A stretch of 33,207 nucleotides of DNA from Dehalococcoidia bacterium. Lineage in GTDB: Bacteria > Chloroflexota > Dehalococcoidia > Tepidiformales > Tepidiformaceae. The DNA is taken from contig VXPF01000152.1 in NCBI GenBank assembly GCA_009839725.1, positions 1-33,207 on the forward strand, given 5' to 3'. The notes under the pieces were generated by a model. That model did no database searches. It saw only the letters and a list, made by a program, of their open reading frames with translations, and was not told where the DNA came from. Every line of letters starts with the position of its first letter. The stretch's first letter is position 1. Positions 22,456-29,892 of this stretch are shown piece by piece. The translations under genes and the position numbers were made by a program.

Positions 22456-23733
22456 ATGGCCAGGAACGGCTCCCTGCCCGGCCCGCTCAACGGCATCCGC
22501 GTACTCGACTTCACGCGGCACCTGGCGGGGGCGGGATCGACCCGCATCCTGGCGACGCTGGGGGCGGAGATCCTGCGCATCGAGTGGCCCCATCCCCCGG
22601 CGCTCGACTTCCTGCGCCTCTCCGGCCCGCACGCGGATGGGCGGCCGGGGATGAACCGGGGCGGGTTCTTCGCGCAGATCAACGTCGGCAAGAAGAGCGT
22701 CGCCATCGACATGTCGACGGAGGCGGGGAAGGCAATCGCGCGGGAGCTGATCCCGCACTGCGACGTGATCGCGGAGAGCTTCTCGCCGGGGGTGATGAAG
22801 CGCTGGGGGCTGGACTACGAGTCCGTGCGCGCCCTGCGCCCGGACATCATCTACCTGTCCGCGTCCGGGTTCGGGCAGACGGGTCCGTACGCGGGCTACC
22901 GCTCGGTGGGGCCGACGGCGCAGGCGTACAGCGGGCTCACGGCGACGTCCGGGCTGCCCGACCGCGAGCCGGCCGGGTGGGGGTTCTCCTACATGGACCA
23001 CATGGGCGCCGTGATGAACGCGGCCGCCATCCTCATGGGGCTGGAGCGGAGACGGGCGACGGGAGAGGGCGAGTTCTTCGACGCCGGACAGAGCCAGCAC
23101 GGGTGCGCCCTTCTCGGGCCGATGCTGCTGGACGTGTCCCTGAACGGCGCGCAGGTGCGGCCGAAGGGGAACCGCGACCTGTACGGCAATTTCTGTCCGA
23201 ACAACGCCTACCGCTGCCGAGGGGAGGACTCGTGGCTGGCCATCTCGGTGCGCGAGCCGCACGAGTGGGCGGCACTCTGCGAGACCATCGGAGCGGACGA
23301 CCTGGTGGCGCGTCCCGAGCTCGCGACGCTGGCCGGGCGCCTCGCGCACGAGGACGAGATCGACTCGCGCATCGAGGCCTGGACGCAGCCGTGCGACGCG
23401 CACGAGGCGATGGCGGCGCTGCAGGAGGCAGGCGTGCCGGCGGGAGTGGCGCAGACGGTCGAGGACAAGGTGCATCGCGACCCGCAGCTCGCCTTCCGGG
23501 GGCTGTACACGACGCTCGACGACCCTGTGCTGGGGGAGAAGCGGTACGAGGACGTCCCCGTGACGATGGAGGGCTTCGAGGTGGGCGTGCCGGGGCCATC
23601 GCCCTGGCTGGGGGCGGACACGCGAGACGTGCTCGGCGGCCTGCTCGGCTACTCCGGGGAGAAGCTGGAACAGCTCAAGGCCGAGGCGATCATCGACGAC
23701 GCGATCACGCTGGAGGAGGCGCAGGCCGTATGA
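22456..23733 (+). CDS. CaiB/BaiF CoA-transferase family protein lacking the catalytic Asp
   Basis: This 425-aa family III CoA-transferase is full length: N-terminal PLNGIRVLDFTRHLAGAGSTRILATLGAEILRIE-type strand, SASGFGQTGPYAGYRS (135-150), and the CoA-binding C-terminal part ending at DAITLEEAQAV. At the position of the nucleophilic Asp (five residues after the conserved D of VDVSxxD) the sequence is D209-AGQS-Q214, so Gln replaces Asp. It is likely a non-catalytic or altered subunit that pairs with the next gene. ATG 22456 follows the kinase stop after 5 nt. Its stop overlaps the start of the next CaiB gene (ATGA), indicating coupled translation and equal stoichiometry. Confidence 0.9.
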   Translation: MARNGSLPGPLNGIRVLDFTRHLAGAGSTRILATLGAEILRIEWPHPPALDFLRLSGPHADGRPGMNRGGFFAQINVGKKSVAIDMSTEAGKAIARELIPHCDVIAESFSPGVMKRWGLDYESVRALRPDIIYLSASGFGQTGPYAGYRSVGPTAQAYSGLTATSGLPDREPAGWGFSYMDHMGAVMNAAAILMGLERRRATGEGEFFDAGQSQHGCALLGPMLLDVSLNGAQVRPKGNRDLYGNFCPNNAYRCRGEDSWLAISVREPHEWAALCETIGADDLVARPELATLAGRLAHEDEIDSRIEAWTQPCDAHEAMAALQEAGVPAGVAQTVEDKVHRDPQLAFRGLYTTLDDPVLGEKRYEDVPVTMEGFEVGVPGPSPWLGADTRDVLGGLLGYSGEKLEQLKAEAIIDDAITLEEAQAV

Positions 23734-24908
23734 GCGGGACGCTCGAGCACCTGACCGTCGTGGAGCTGGCGGGGCCGCGCACGGAGTGGTGCGGCAAGCT
23801 CTTCGCGCAGGCGGGAGCGCGGGTGGTGCTGGTGGAGCCGCCGGGCGGGGCGGAGACACGGAGCTACGCGCCCTGGTTCGGCGAGCGCCGGGACCGCGAG
23901 TCGAGCCTCCACTTCTGGCACTACAACACCGACAAGCAGAGCGTTGTGCTCGACCTGGTGGCCGAGGAAGGGCGCGAGGCGTTCCTGGGGCTGCTCGGGG
24001 AGGCGGACGTCTTGCTCGACGGAAGCGAGCCGGGAGGGCTCGGCGATCTTGGGCTGACGCGCGAGGTGATCGAGGGGGCGAACGAGCGGCTCGTGCACGT
24101 CGCCCTCACGCCGTTCGGGCAGGAGGGGCCGATGGCGGCGTGGAAGGGGAGCGACCTCGTTCACCAGGCGCTCGGCGGGCAGATGATGATGAACGGCTAC
24201 GACGACATGCCCGCGAGCCCGCCGGTGAACGGCCAGGGCAACCAGGCGGGGCACATGGCGGGGAGCTGGGGATTCATCGCGGCGCTAGCGGCGCTGCAGA
24301 CGGGCAGGGGCGCGTTCATCGACCTCTCCGTGCACGACGCGTGCGCGGGGATGACGGAGAACGCGCTGCCCCAGTACGACTACACCGGCAAGGTGGTCAC
24401 GCGGCGCACGGGGCGCCACGCAAGCGTCGCGCCGACGCCGGCCTGGCAGCACCGTGCGGCGGATGGCCGCTACATCAACGCCCAGCTCGTGAACGTGAGC
24501 CCACGCGCCTGGGAGGGGCTCGTCTCGTGGCTCGACGAGCACGGCATGGCGGAGGACCTGACCGATCCGAAGTACTTCGTCCCCGAGATCTTCCGGGAGG
24601 AGGCGGACCACATCTCGGAGGTGATCGGCAGGTTCGTGGCGACGAAGAGGGCGGACGAGATCTTCCACGGGGCGCAGGCGCGGGCGCTCATCTTCAGCGC
24701 CATCCTCAACCCCGAGGACCTGCTCGACGACCCCCACCTGGCGGCGCGGGACTTCTGGATCGAGCTGGACCAGGGCGAACCCGAGGGGATGTTGCGGTAT
24801 GCGGGCAGCGCCTTCGTCGCGCAGAACTCGGAGGTGCGCCCCCGACGCCGCGCGCCCCACCTCGACGAGCATGGCCAGGCGCTCCGCGAGGGGCTCGCGA
24901 AGCAATGA
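23730..24908 (+). CDS. CaiB/BaiF CoA-transferase family protein with catalytic Asp
   Basis: This 392-aa family III CoA-transferase begins HLTVVELAGPRTEWCGKLFAQAGARVVLVEPPGG and has the substrate-loop phrase TPFGQEGPMAAWKG. The nucleophile Asp203 is intact in FIDLSVHDACAG, in contrast to the preceding subunit. It forms an acyl-aspartyl anhydride during CoA transfer. The start ATG 23730 overlaps the previous stop by 4 nt, and its own stop overlaps the DUF35 gene start, again ATGA. The pair likely builds a heteromeric CoA-transferase like the two-subunit BbsEF enzyme of toluene degradation (established precedent; inference here). Confidence 0.92.
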   Translation: MSGTLEHLTVVELAGPRTEWCGKLFAQAGARVVLVEPPGGAETRSYAPWFGERRDRESSLHFWHYNTDKQSVVLDLVAEEGREAFLGLLGEADVLLDGSEPGGLGDLGLTREVIEGANERLVHVALTPFGQEGPMAAWKGSDLVHQALGGQMMMNGYDDMPASPPVNGQGNQAGHMAGSWGFIAALAALQTGRGAFIDLSVHDACAGMTENALPQYDYTGKVVTRRTGRHASVAPTPAWQHRAADGRYINAQLVNVSPRAWEGLVSWLDEHGMAEDLTDPKYFVPEIFREEADHISEVIGRFVATKRADEIFHGAQARALIFSAILNPEDLLDDPHLAARDFWIELDQGEPEGMLRYAGSAFVAQNSEVRPRRRAPHLDEHGQALREGLAKQ

Positions 24909-25339
24909 GCGCCGGGGACGCCTCCGTCAGCAAGCCCGTACCGGTTCCGGACGAGATCACGGCGCCCTTCTGGGAGGCGGCGAACCGGGGCGTCCTCGCG
25001 ATCCAGCACTGCGGCGCCTGCGAGCGCTACATCCACCCGCCGGCGGCAATCTGCCCCCACTGCCAGGCAACCGACATGCGTTTCCGCGAGGTGAGCGGGC
25101 GCGCGCGGGTGTACACGCACACGATCGTGCGGGACAACGTGACGCAGGGTTTTGCACCGGATGAGCCGTACGTGATCGGCATCATCGAGCTGGTCGAGCA
25201 GGAGCGCCTCGTGCTGGTCGCCAACGTCGTCGGCGTGAAGCCCGAGGACGTATCCGTCGGGATGCCCCTGCGGGTCACCTTCGAGCGGCTGAACGACGAG
25301 ATCGCGCTGCCACAGTTCACCCCGGACGGGGGGGACTGA
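24905..25339 (+). CDS. DUF35 / OB-fold zinc-ribbon protein (thiolase partner)
   Basis: This 144-aa protein has a rubredoxin-like zinc ribbon with C36-GA-C39 and C50-PH-C53, followed by an OB-fold domain (about 60-140) with VYTHTIVRDNVTQGFAPDEPY and LVANVVGVKPEDVSVGMPLRV. DUF35 proteins are accessory subunits of thiolase-like enzymes (HMG-CoA synthase complex in archaea; Ltp2 aldolase in steroid degradation) and hold the acyl-CoA near the active site. Here the next gene, 3 nt downstream, is a thiolase-like protein, the classic arrangement. ATG 24905 overlaps the CaiB stop. Confidence 0.92.
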   Translation: MSAGDASVSKPVPVPDEITAPFWEAANRGVLAIQHCGACERYIHPPAAICPHCQATDMRFREVSGRARVYTHTIVRDNVTQGFAPDEPYVIGIIELVEQERLVLVANVVGVKPEDVSVGMPLRVTFERLNDEIALPQFTPDGGD

Positions 25340-25342
25340 CCC

Positions 25343-26530
25343 ATGGACGAGTTCTCCGGACGGGCGGCCATCGTGGGGCTGGGCTACTCGAAGCTGGAGC
25401 GGCGCTCGCCGCGGCCGCTGGCCAACTTCGCCCGCGAGGCGGCCGCAGCGGCCATCGCGGACGCCGGCCTCACGGTGGACGACATCGATGGGCTGGGCAC
25501 GATCCCGAACATCGCCGCCTACGGCAACACGGGCGACCTGGAAGGCATCGACATCGTGACGGTGCCGAACATGGCGCAGATGCTGGGGCGGGAGCGCGGT
25601 ATCCGCTGGCACGTGCAGACGCCCGGGCTCTGCCCCGACACGATCATGACGGCGGCGGCGGCGGTCGCCTCGGGGGCGTGCACCTACGCCCTCGTGTGGC
25701 GAGCGGTGAACGTCCCCAAGGGCCGCTACAGCGACTTCTCGAGGGCGAGGGCGTACGGAGACGACCAGTTCCGCGCGCCCTACGGGTTCACGATGCCCGC
25801 CGCGTGGCAGTCGGTCGCCCTGCGGAAGTACATGCACGACCACGGTTCGACGCGCGAGGACATGGCCGCCTTCGTCGTGCAGAACCGCGAGAACACGCAG
25901 CTCAACCCGAAGGCCTACTGGCACGGGACCCCGTTGACCGCGCAGGACTACCTGGACGCGCCCATGCTGGCCGACCCCTTCTGCCTCTACGACTGCGACA
26001 TTCCCGTGGACGGCTGCGTGGCGGTGGTGCTGGCGGACGCGGAGCGGGCGCGGAGCCTCCGCAATCCGCCCGCCTACATCACCGGTCACGCGCAGACGAC
26101 CTGGCCCACACGAGGCGGCTTCACCGACTCGGAGCACATGTGGGAGGGCGGGGCCGCGATGGGGGAGAAGCTGTGGGCCTCGGCCGGGCTCGGGCCCGAC
26201 GACATCGACGCGGCCATGCTCTACGACGGATTCAGCATCTTCCTCTACGTCTGGCTGGAGGCGCTGGGGTTCGTGGGGCGGGGCGAAGCTGCGAGCTACA
26301 TCGCCTCGGGAGCGACGGCGCTCGACGGCGAGCTTCCCCTCAACACGTCCGGCTGCTCGTTGGGTGAGGGGCGGCTACACGGCATGGCGCAGATCGCCGA
26401 GGCGGTGCTGCAGGTCACGGGCCGGGCGGGAGCGCGGCAGGTCGAGGGGGTCGCCCACACCATTGCGACCGTCGGCGCGGGCACGCTCGCGAGCGGCGGA
26501 CTTATCTTCAGCAGGGAGCCACGAGCATGA
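25343..26530 (+). CDS. Thiolase-like / lipid-transfer protein (Ltp2-type) enzyme
   Basis: This 395-aa thiolase-fold protein shows AAIVGLGYSKLERRS at the N-terminus, AAAAAIADAGLTVDDIDGL, AMLYDGFSIFLYVWLEALGF and C-terminal NTSGCSLGEGRLHGMAQI. The classic catalytic set of degradative thiolases is not intact: the nucleophile region reads TPGLCPDTIMTAAAAVASG, with Cys97 shifted relative to the usual CASG, and GHPxGxTG is replaced by GEGRLHGM. That pattern is typical of the SCP-x/Ltp2 side of the family, where some members are retro-aldolases cleaving side chains from acyl-CoA together with a DUF35 partner. The reaction here is thus more likely aldol cleavage or an unknown C-C bond step than plain thiolysis (inference). 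Its stop overlaps the LLM start by 4 nt. Confidence 0.88.
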   Translation: MDEFSGRAAIVGLGYSKLERRSPRPLANFAREAAAAAIADAGLTVDDIDGLGTIPNIAAYGNTGDLEGIDIVTVPNMAQMLGRERGIRWHVQTPGLCPDTIMTAAAAVASGACTYALVWRAVNVPKGRYSDFSRARAYGDDQFRAPYGFTMPAAWQSVALRKYMHDHGSTREDMAAFVVQNRENTQLNPKAYWHGTPLTAQDYLDAPMLADPFCLYDCDIPVDGCVAVVLADAERARSLRNPPAYITGHAQTTWPTRGGFTDSEHMWEGGAAMGEKLWASAGLGPDDIDAAMLYDGFSIFLYVWLEALGFVGRGEAASYIASGATALDGELPLNTSGCSLGEGRLHGMAQIAEAVLQVTGRAGARQVEGVAHTIATVGAGTLASGGLIFSREPRA

Positions 26531-27369
26531 AGTTCGGGACGGTCATCCACGGAATCCGGGGAGAAGCCCTCATCGCGGCGGCGCAGAAGGCGGAGGAGCT
26601 AGGGTTCGAGTCGCTCTGGCGGCCGGACCACCTCATCTTTCCGCCGGACATGCCCTCCACCTACCCCTATTCCGAGGACGGGCAGGCGCCGCTCGACCCG
26701 CACTGGCCGTTCATGGACGGGCTCACGGTCTTCACCTACATCGCCTCGCACACGACGACCATCAAGTTCGGGACGGCCGTCTACATCCTGCCCCTGCGGG
26801 ACCCCGTTTCGACGGCGAAGACCGTGGCCGACCTCGACTACCTGACCCGGGGACGGGTCCTGTTCGGGGTGGGGGCTGGCTGGCTGGAGGAGGAGTTCGA
26901 GATGGTCGGGCTCGACTTCCACACGCGGGGGGCTCGCATGGACGAATGCATCGGCGTTCTGCGGGCGCTCTGGACGGAGGAGGAGCCCGAGTTCCACGGG
27001 ACGCACTACGACCTTGGGCCGGCGGCCTTCGCGCCGAAGCCCTTCCAGAAGCCGCACCCGCCCATCCTCGTGGGGGGCGAGACCCCGGCGGCGCTTCGCC
27101 GCGCGGCGCGGCTCGGGGACGGGTGGTACGCCCTGCGCCACACGCCGGAGAGCGCCCGCGAGCACATCGCGAAGCTGACCGAGCTGCGGGAGCAGTACGG
27201 CCGCGCCGACCTGCCCTTCGACGTGACCGTCGGCGGTTCCACCTCGATCACACGGGCGGAGGTGGAGGCGCTGGAGGAGGCGGGCGTGAATCGCATCGTG
27301 GTCACCCTCTGGCGCTCCTCGCGCGACGCTCTCCCGGCCCTGGAGGCGTTTGCGGAGCAAGTGTTCTAG
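26527..27369 (+). CDS. LLM-class flavin-dependent oxidoreductase, last gene of the operon
   Basis: This 280-aa luciferase-like protein begins MKFGTVIHGIRGEALIAAAQKAEELGFESLWRPDH-type barrel strand and helix, then has FGTAVYILPLRDPVSTAKTVADLDYLTRGRVLFGVGAGW and PHPPILVGGETPAALRRAARLGDGW, the conserved cofactor-binding blocks of F420-dependent LLM enzymes. It oxidises or reduces an unknown substrate with F420 or FMN. ATG 26527 overlaps the thiolase stop (ATGA), so translation is coupled and it belongs with the CaiB-DUF35-thiolase set. Confidence 0.9.
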   Translation: MKFGTVIHGIRGEALIAAAQKAEELGFESLWRPDHLIFPPDMPSTYPYSEDGQAPLDPHWPFMDGLTVFTYIASHTTTIKFGTAVYILPLRDPVSTAKTVADLDYLTRGRVLFGVGAGWLEEEFEMVGLDFHTRGARMDECIGVLRALWTEEEPEFHGTHYDLGPAAFAPKPFQKPHPPILVGGETPAALRRAARLGDGWYALRHTPESAREHIAKLTELREQYGRADLPFDVTVGGSTSITRAEVEALEEAGVNRIVVTLWRSSRDALPALEAFAEQVF

Positions 27370-27397
27370 ACCACAAGGCAGGCCGGAACAGCGCCCG

Positions 27398-27406
27398 TGC
27401 TACACT
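27398..27406 (+). promoter_or_regulatory. Extended -10 element before the amidohydrolase gene
   Basis: TGC plus TACACT (4 of 6 matches) lies 28 nt before ATG 27435, in the 65-nt gap after the LLM gene. It has the same TGC-TAnnnT form as the boxes before rpoD and the rhodanese gene. No -35 is seen. Confidence 0.3.
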
Positions 27407-27434
27407 TTCGCAAGCCTTCTCCGGCACTCCCACG

Positions 27435-28316
27435 ATGAAGATCTTCGACGTTCACATCCACTTCCCGCGCGACTGGGAGAAGCCCGACGCCGACCCGGCG
27501 CCGTTGATCGAGCGACTGGCCGAAGTCGCCACGTCGGCGGGCATCACGAAGGGCTGCGTCCTGACGGGCGGGCGCTTCGGCCCCAGCTACGAGCGCGGCA
27601 TCGAGATCCTGCAGCAGTATCCCGACCTGTTCGTGCCGGTCGCCGTCATCGACCCCGAGGTGATCGGGCGGGACGAGGTGGAGGAGCTCCACGAGATGGG
27701 GTACCGCGGCCTCAAGCTGATCGGGGTGGCTCGCCCGTACGACGAACCCGACTATCTGCCTGCCTACTCGGCGGCCGAGCGGCTGGGCATGCCGGCCCTG
27801 TTCCACCTGGGCGTGATCGGCGGGGGTATCGACTACTCGATTACCCACCCGCGGCGCGACCCGCAGGCGGCAGCGATGTTCCGTCGCATGCAGGAGATGC
27901 GCGGGCGTTGGCCCATGCGGGACGTCTCCGCCAAGCGCATGACGCCCCAGGAGCTGGACACGATCGCGCAGCGCTTCCCCGACCTGCGCATCATCGGGGC
28001 GCACCTCGGGAACCAGGGCAACTACGAGTACGCGACCTCGGTGGCGCGCTGGCGACCGAACGTCGCCCTGGACATGAGCGGCGGCGAGACGATCGAGCGG
28101 CACGCGGTGGAGCTGGGCCTGATCGGCAAGGAGATCGGCATCGAGAAGCTGGTCTTCGGATCGGACTGCGGGATGGACGACATCCGCGAGCACATCGACC
28201 GCTTCGAGGCGATTTACGACCAGCTCGAGCTCTCGGAGACGGAACGGGAGCGGCTGTGGTGGGGGAACGCGGCGGAAATCTACGGGTTCCAGGAGCCCAC
28301 GCTGGCCGAGGAGTAG
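27435..28316 (+). CDS. Amidohydrolase family 2 metal-dependent hydrolase/decarboxylase
   Basis: This 293-aa TIM-barrel protein has the amidohydrolase_2 metal set: D5-V-H7-I-H9 at the N-terminus, H in ALFHLGVIGGG, H in IIGAHLGNQG and Asp in VFGSDCGMDD. The family contains hydrolases and non-oxidative decarboxylases such as ACMSD and gamma-resorcylate decarboxylase. Which reaction this one performs cannot be told. ATG 27435 was chosen as the first Met of the fold; it has no recognisable Shine-Dalgarno. An unrelated frame extends far upstream across the LLM gene and is not used. It is followed after 67 nt by a membrane protein gene. Confidence 0.9.
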   Translation: MKIFDVHIHFPRDWEKPDADPAPLIERLAEVATSAGITKGCVLTGGRFGPSYERGIEILQQYPDLFVPVAVIDPEVIGRDEVEELHEMGYRGLKLIGVARPYDEPDYLPAYSAAERLGMPALFHLGVIGGGIDYSITHPRRDPQAAAMFRRMQEMRGRWPMRDVSAKRMTPQELDTIAQRFPDLRIIGAHLGNQGNYEYATSVARWRPNVALDMSGGETIERHAVELGLIGKEIGIEKLVFGSDCGMDDIREHIDRFEAIYDQLELSETERERLWWGNAAEIYGFQEPTLAEE

Positions 28317-28383
28317 GGCCCTGGAAGCGGACGTCCCGGCCAAGCCACCCATCCCCGCGCTGAGCCCCACGGGACGCGCGGTC

Positions 28384-29115
28384 GTGCTCGGCGCCCTGGC
28401 CATGGCGGGGCTGGCCGCGTACCTCAATTTCCGCCCCGAACAGCACTGGATCCTGGCGCTCACCGCGCTCATCGCGGGGGTTTCCGTCGAATCGGCAGTG
28501 CGCGCCCATCCGGAGTGGCGGGGAGGCGCCTTCGGGGCCGTCAGCTACGCCCTGCTGCCACTGGTGGCGGTGCTGAGCGCCGGCCTCTTCATCGATGAGG
28601 CGGTCACCGGGTACGGGAGGCTGGCGGCGGGGCTGGCGGCGGGAGCGGCTACGGGCCTGCTCCTCTTCGCCGAGTACCACTCGATCGCCCCGGGCCGGCC
28701 GCTCTTCGGGCCGATGCGGCTCGTGCTCGCGGTCGTCACCTACCTGGCCGCGCTGGCGATGTTCACGGTGTTCTTCACGCAGGACCTGAACCTGCCCGCC
28801 TCGGCTGCGGCGGTGGGCGGGCTCAGCTTCGCGCTCGCCCTCGACCTGCTGCGCGAGAGCCGCGGCCGGGGGGCGTCGTCGTTGCTGGCGGCGCTCGCCA
28901 TCGGCGTCTCCCTGGCGGAGCTGCGCATCGCCCTCTACTACTTCCCCCTCGACGACCTGCTGACCGGCGCCCTCATGATCATCGGCTTCTACATCGCGAC
29001 GGGCCTGGTGCACCACCTGCTCGACGAGGACCTGACACCGGCAACCGTGGTCGAGTACTTCGTGGTCGCTGGCGTGAGCACGACGGTCGTCGTTGTCGCG
29101 CGCCAGCTCCTGTAG
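28384..29115 (+). CDS. Polytopic membrane protein, unknown function
   Basis: This 243-aa protein has about seven predicted membrane helices, including LGALAMAGLAAYLNF, WILALTALIAGVSV, LAAGLAAGAATGLLLFA, LVLAVVTYLAALAMFTVFF and VEYFVVAGVSTTVVVV. Conserved-looking polar residues sit at AEYHSI and in the loop HHLLDEDLTPATVVEY. It may belong to a Chloroflexota-type DUF of 7-TM proteins, but I cannot name it with confidence. The start is uncertain: GTG 28384 is the first standard codon, but an open frame extends upstream to the amidohydrolase stop without ATG or GTG. The stop is 3 nt before xthA. Confidence 0.7.
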   Translation: MLGALAMAGLAAYLNFRPEQHWILALTALIAGVSVESAVRAHPEWRGGAFGAVSYALLPLVAVLSAGLFIDEAVTGYGRLAAGLAAGAATGLLLFAEYHSIAPGRPLFGPMRLVLAVVTYLAALAMFTVFFTQDLNLPASAAAVGGLSFALALDLLRESRGRGASSLLAALAIGVSLAELRIALYYFPLDDLLTGALMIIGFYIATGLVHHLLDEDLTPATVVEYFVVAGVSTTVVVVARQLL

Positions 29116-29118
29116 GCG

Positions 29119-29892
29119 ATGGCGACGCTCCGCATCTGCTCCTGGAACGTGAACGGCCTGCGCGCAGGGCTCCGTTCGGGCGCGTTCCCGGCCTGGCTCG
29201 AGGAAACCGCGCCCGACATCGCCGGACTCCAGGAAGTGAAGGCGCGCCCCGAGCAGGTCGAGGAGCAGCCCTGGCTCGAGGCGGGTTACCAGGCCACCTG
29301 GCACCCTGCGGAGGAGCCGGGCTACAGCGGCGCCCTGCTCCTGACGAAGCACGCGCCCGAGTCGCTTCGCCTCGGGCTCGAGACGCCCGAGTTCGAGCGC
29401 GAGGGTCGCGTCATCGAGGCGGACTACGGGGAGTTCGTGCTGCTGACCTCGTACTTCCCCAACGCGGGCCGGAAGCTGGCGCGGCTCGACTTCAAGCTGG
29501 CCTACTACGAGACCTTCCTGGAGCGAGTCGTTGCGCTGCGGGGCGAGGGCCGAAGCGTGGTCTTCATGGGCGACCTGAACGTGGCCCACCGCGAGATCGA
29601 CGTGGCCCGCCCCAACGAAAAGGAGACCGGCTTCCTGCCGGTCGAGCGCGAGTGGGTCGACCGGGTCGTCGAGAGCGGCTTCGTCGACACGTTCCGGGCG
29701 CTGCAGCCCGAGCAGGCAGAGGCCTACAGCTACTGGGACCCCTGGCGGGAGCGCCGCAAGCGGAACATCGGCTGGCGCATCGACTACGTGTTCGTGAGCG
29801 AGGACCTGGCTCCATCCGTGAGCCGCGCCTTCATCGAGCACGAGCAACTGGGCTCCGACCACTGCCCCGTGGGCATCGAGCTCGACCTCTAG
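29119..29892 (+). CDS. xthA: Exodeoxyribonuclease III (AP endonuclease, xthA-like)
   Basis: This 257-aa enzyme of the endonuclease/exonuclease/phosphatase superfamily repairs abasic sites and degrades 3' ends. All signature blocks are present: CSWNVNGLRAG (N-terminal Asn), LQEVKA (catalytic Glu), LTSYFPNAG, MGDLNVAH (Asp and Asn), GWRIDYVFVS and SDHCPVGIEL (catalytic Asp-His). The length is normal. ATG 29119 follows the membrane protein stop after 3 nt, so both are probably co-transcribed. The 3' end overlaps the convergent MFS gene by 4 nt. Confidence 0.95.
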   Translation: MATLRICSWNVNGLRAGLRSGAFPAWLEETAPDIAGLQEVKARPEQVEEQPWLEAGYQATWHPAEEPGYSGALLLTKHAPESLRLGLETPEFEREGRVIEADYGEFVLLTSYFPNAGRKLARLDFKLAYYETFLERVVALRGEGRSVVFMGDLNVAHREIDVARPNEKETGFLPVEREWVDRVVESGFVDTFRALQPEQAEAYSYWDPWRERRKRNIGWRIDYVFVSEDLAPSVSRAFIEHEQLGSDHCPVGIELDL

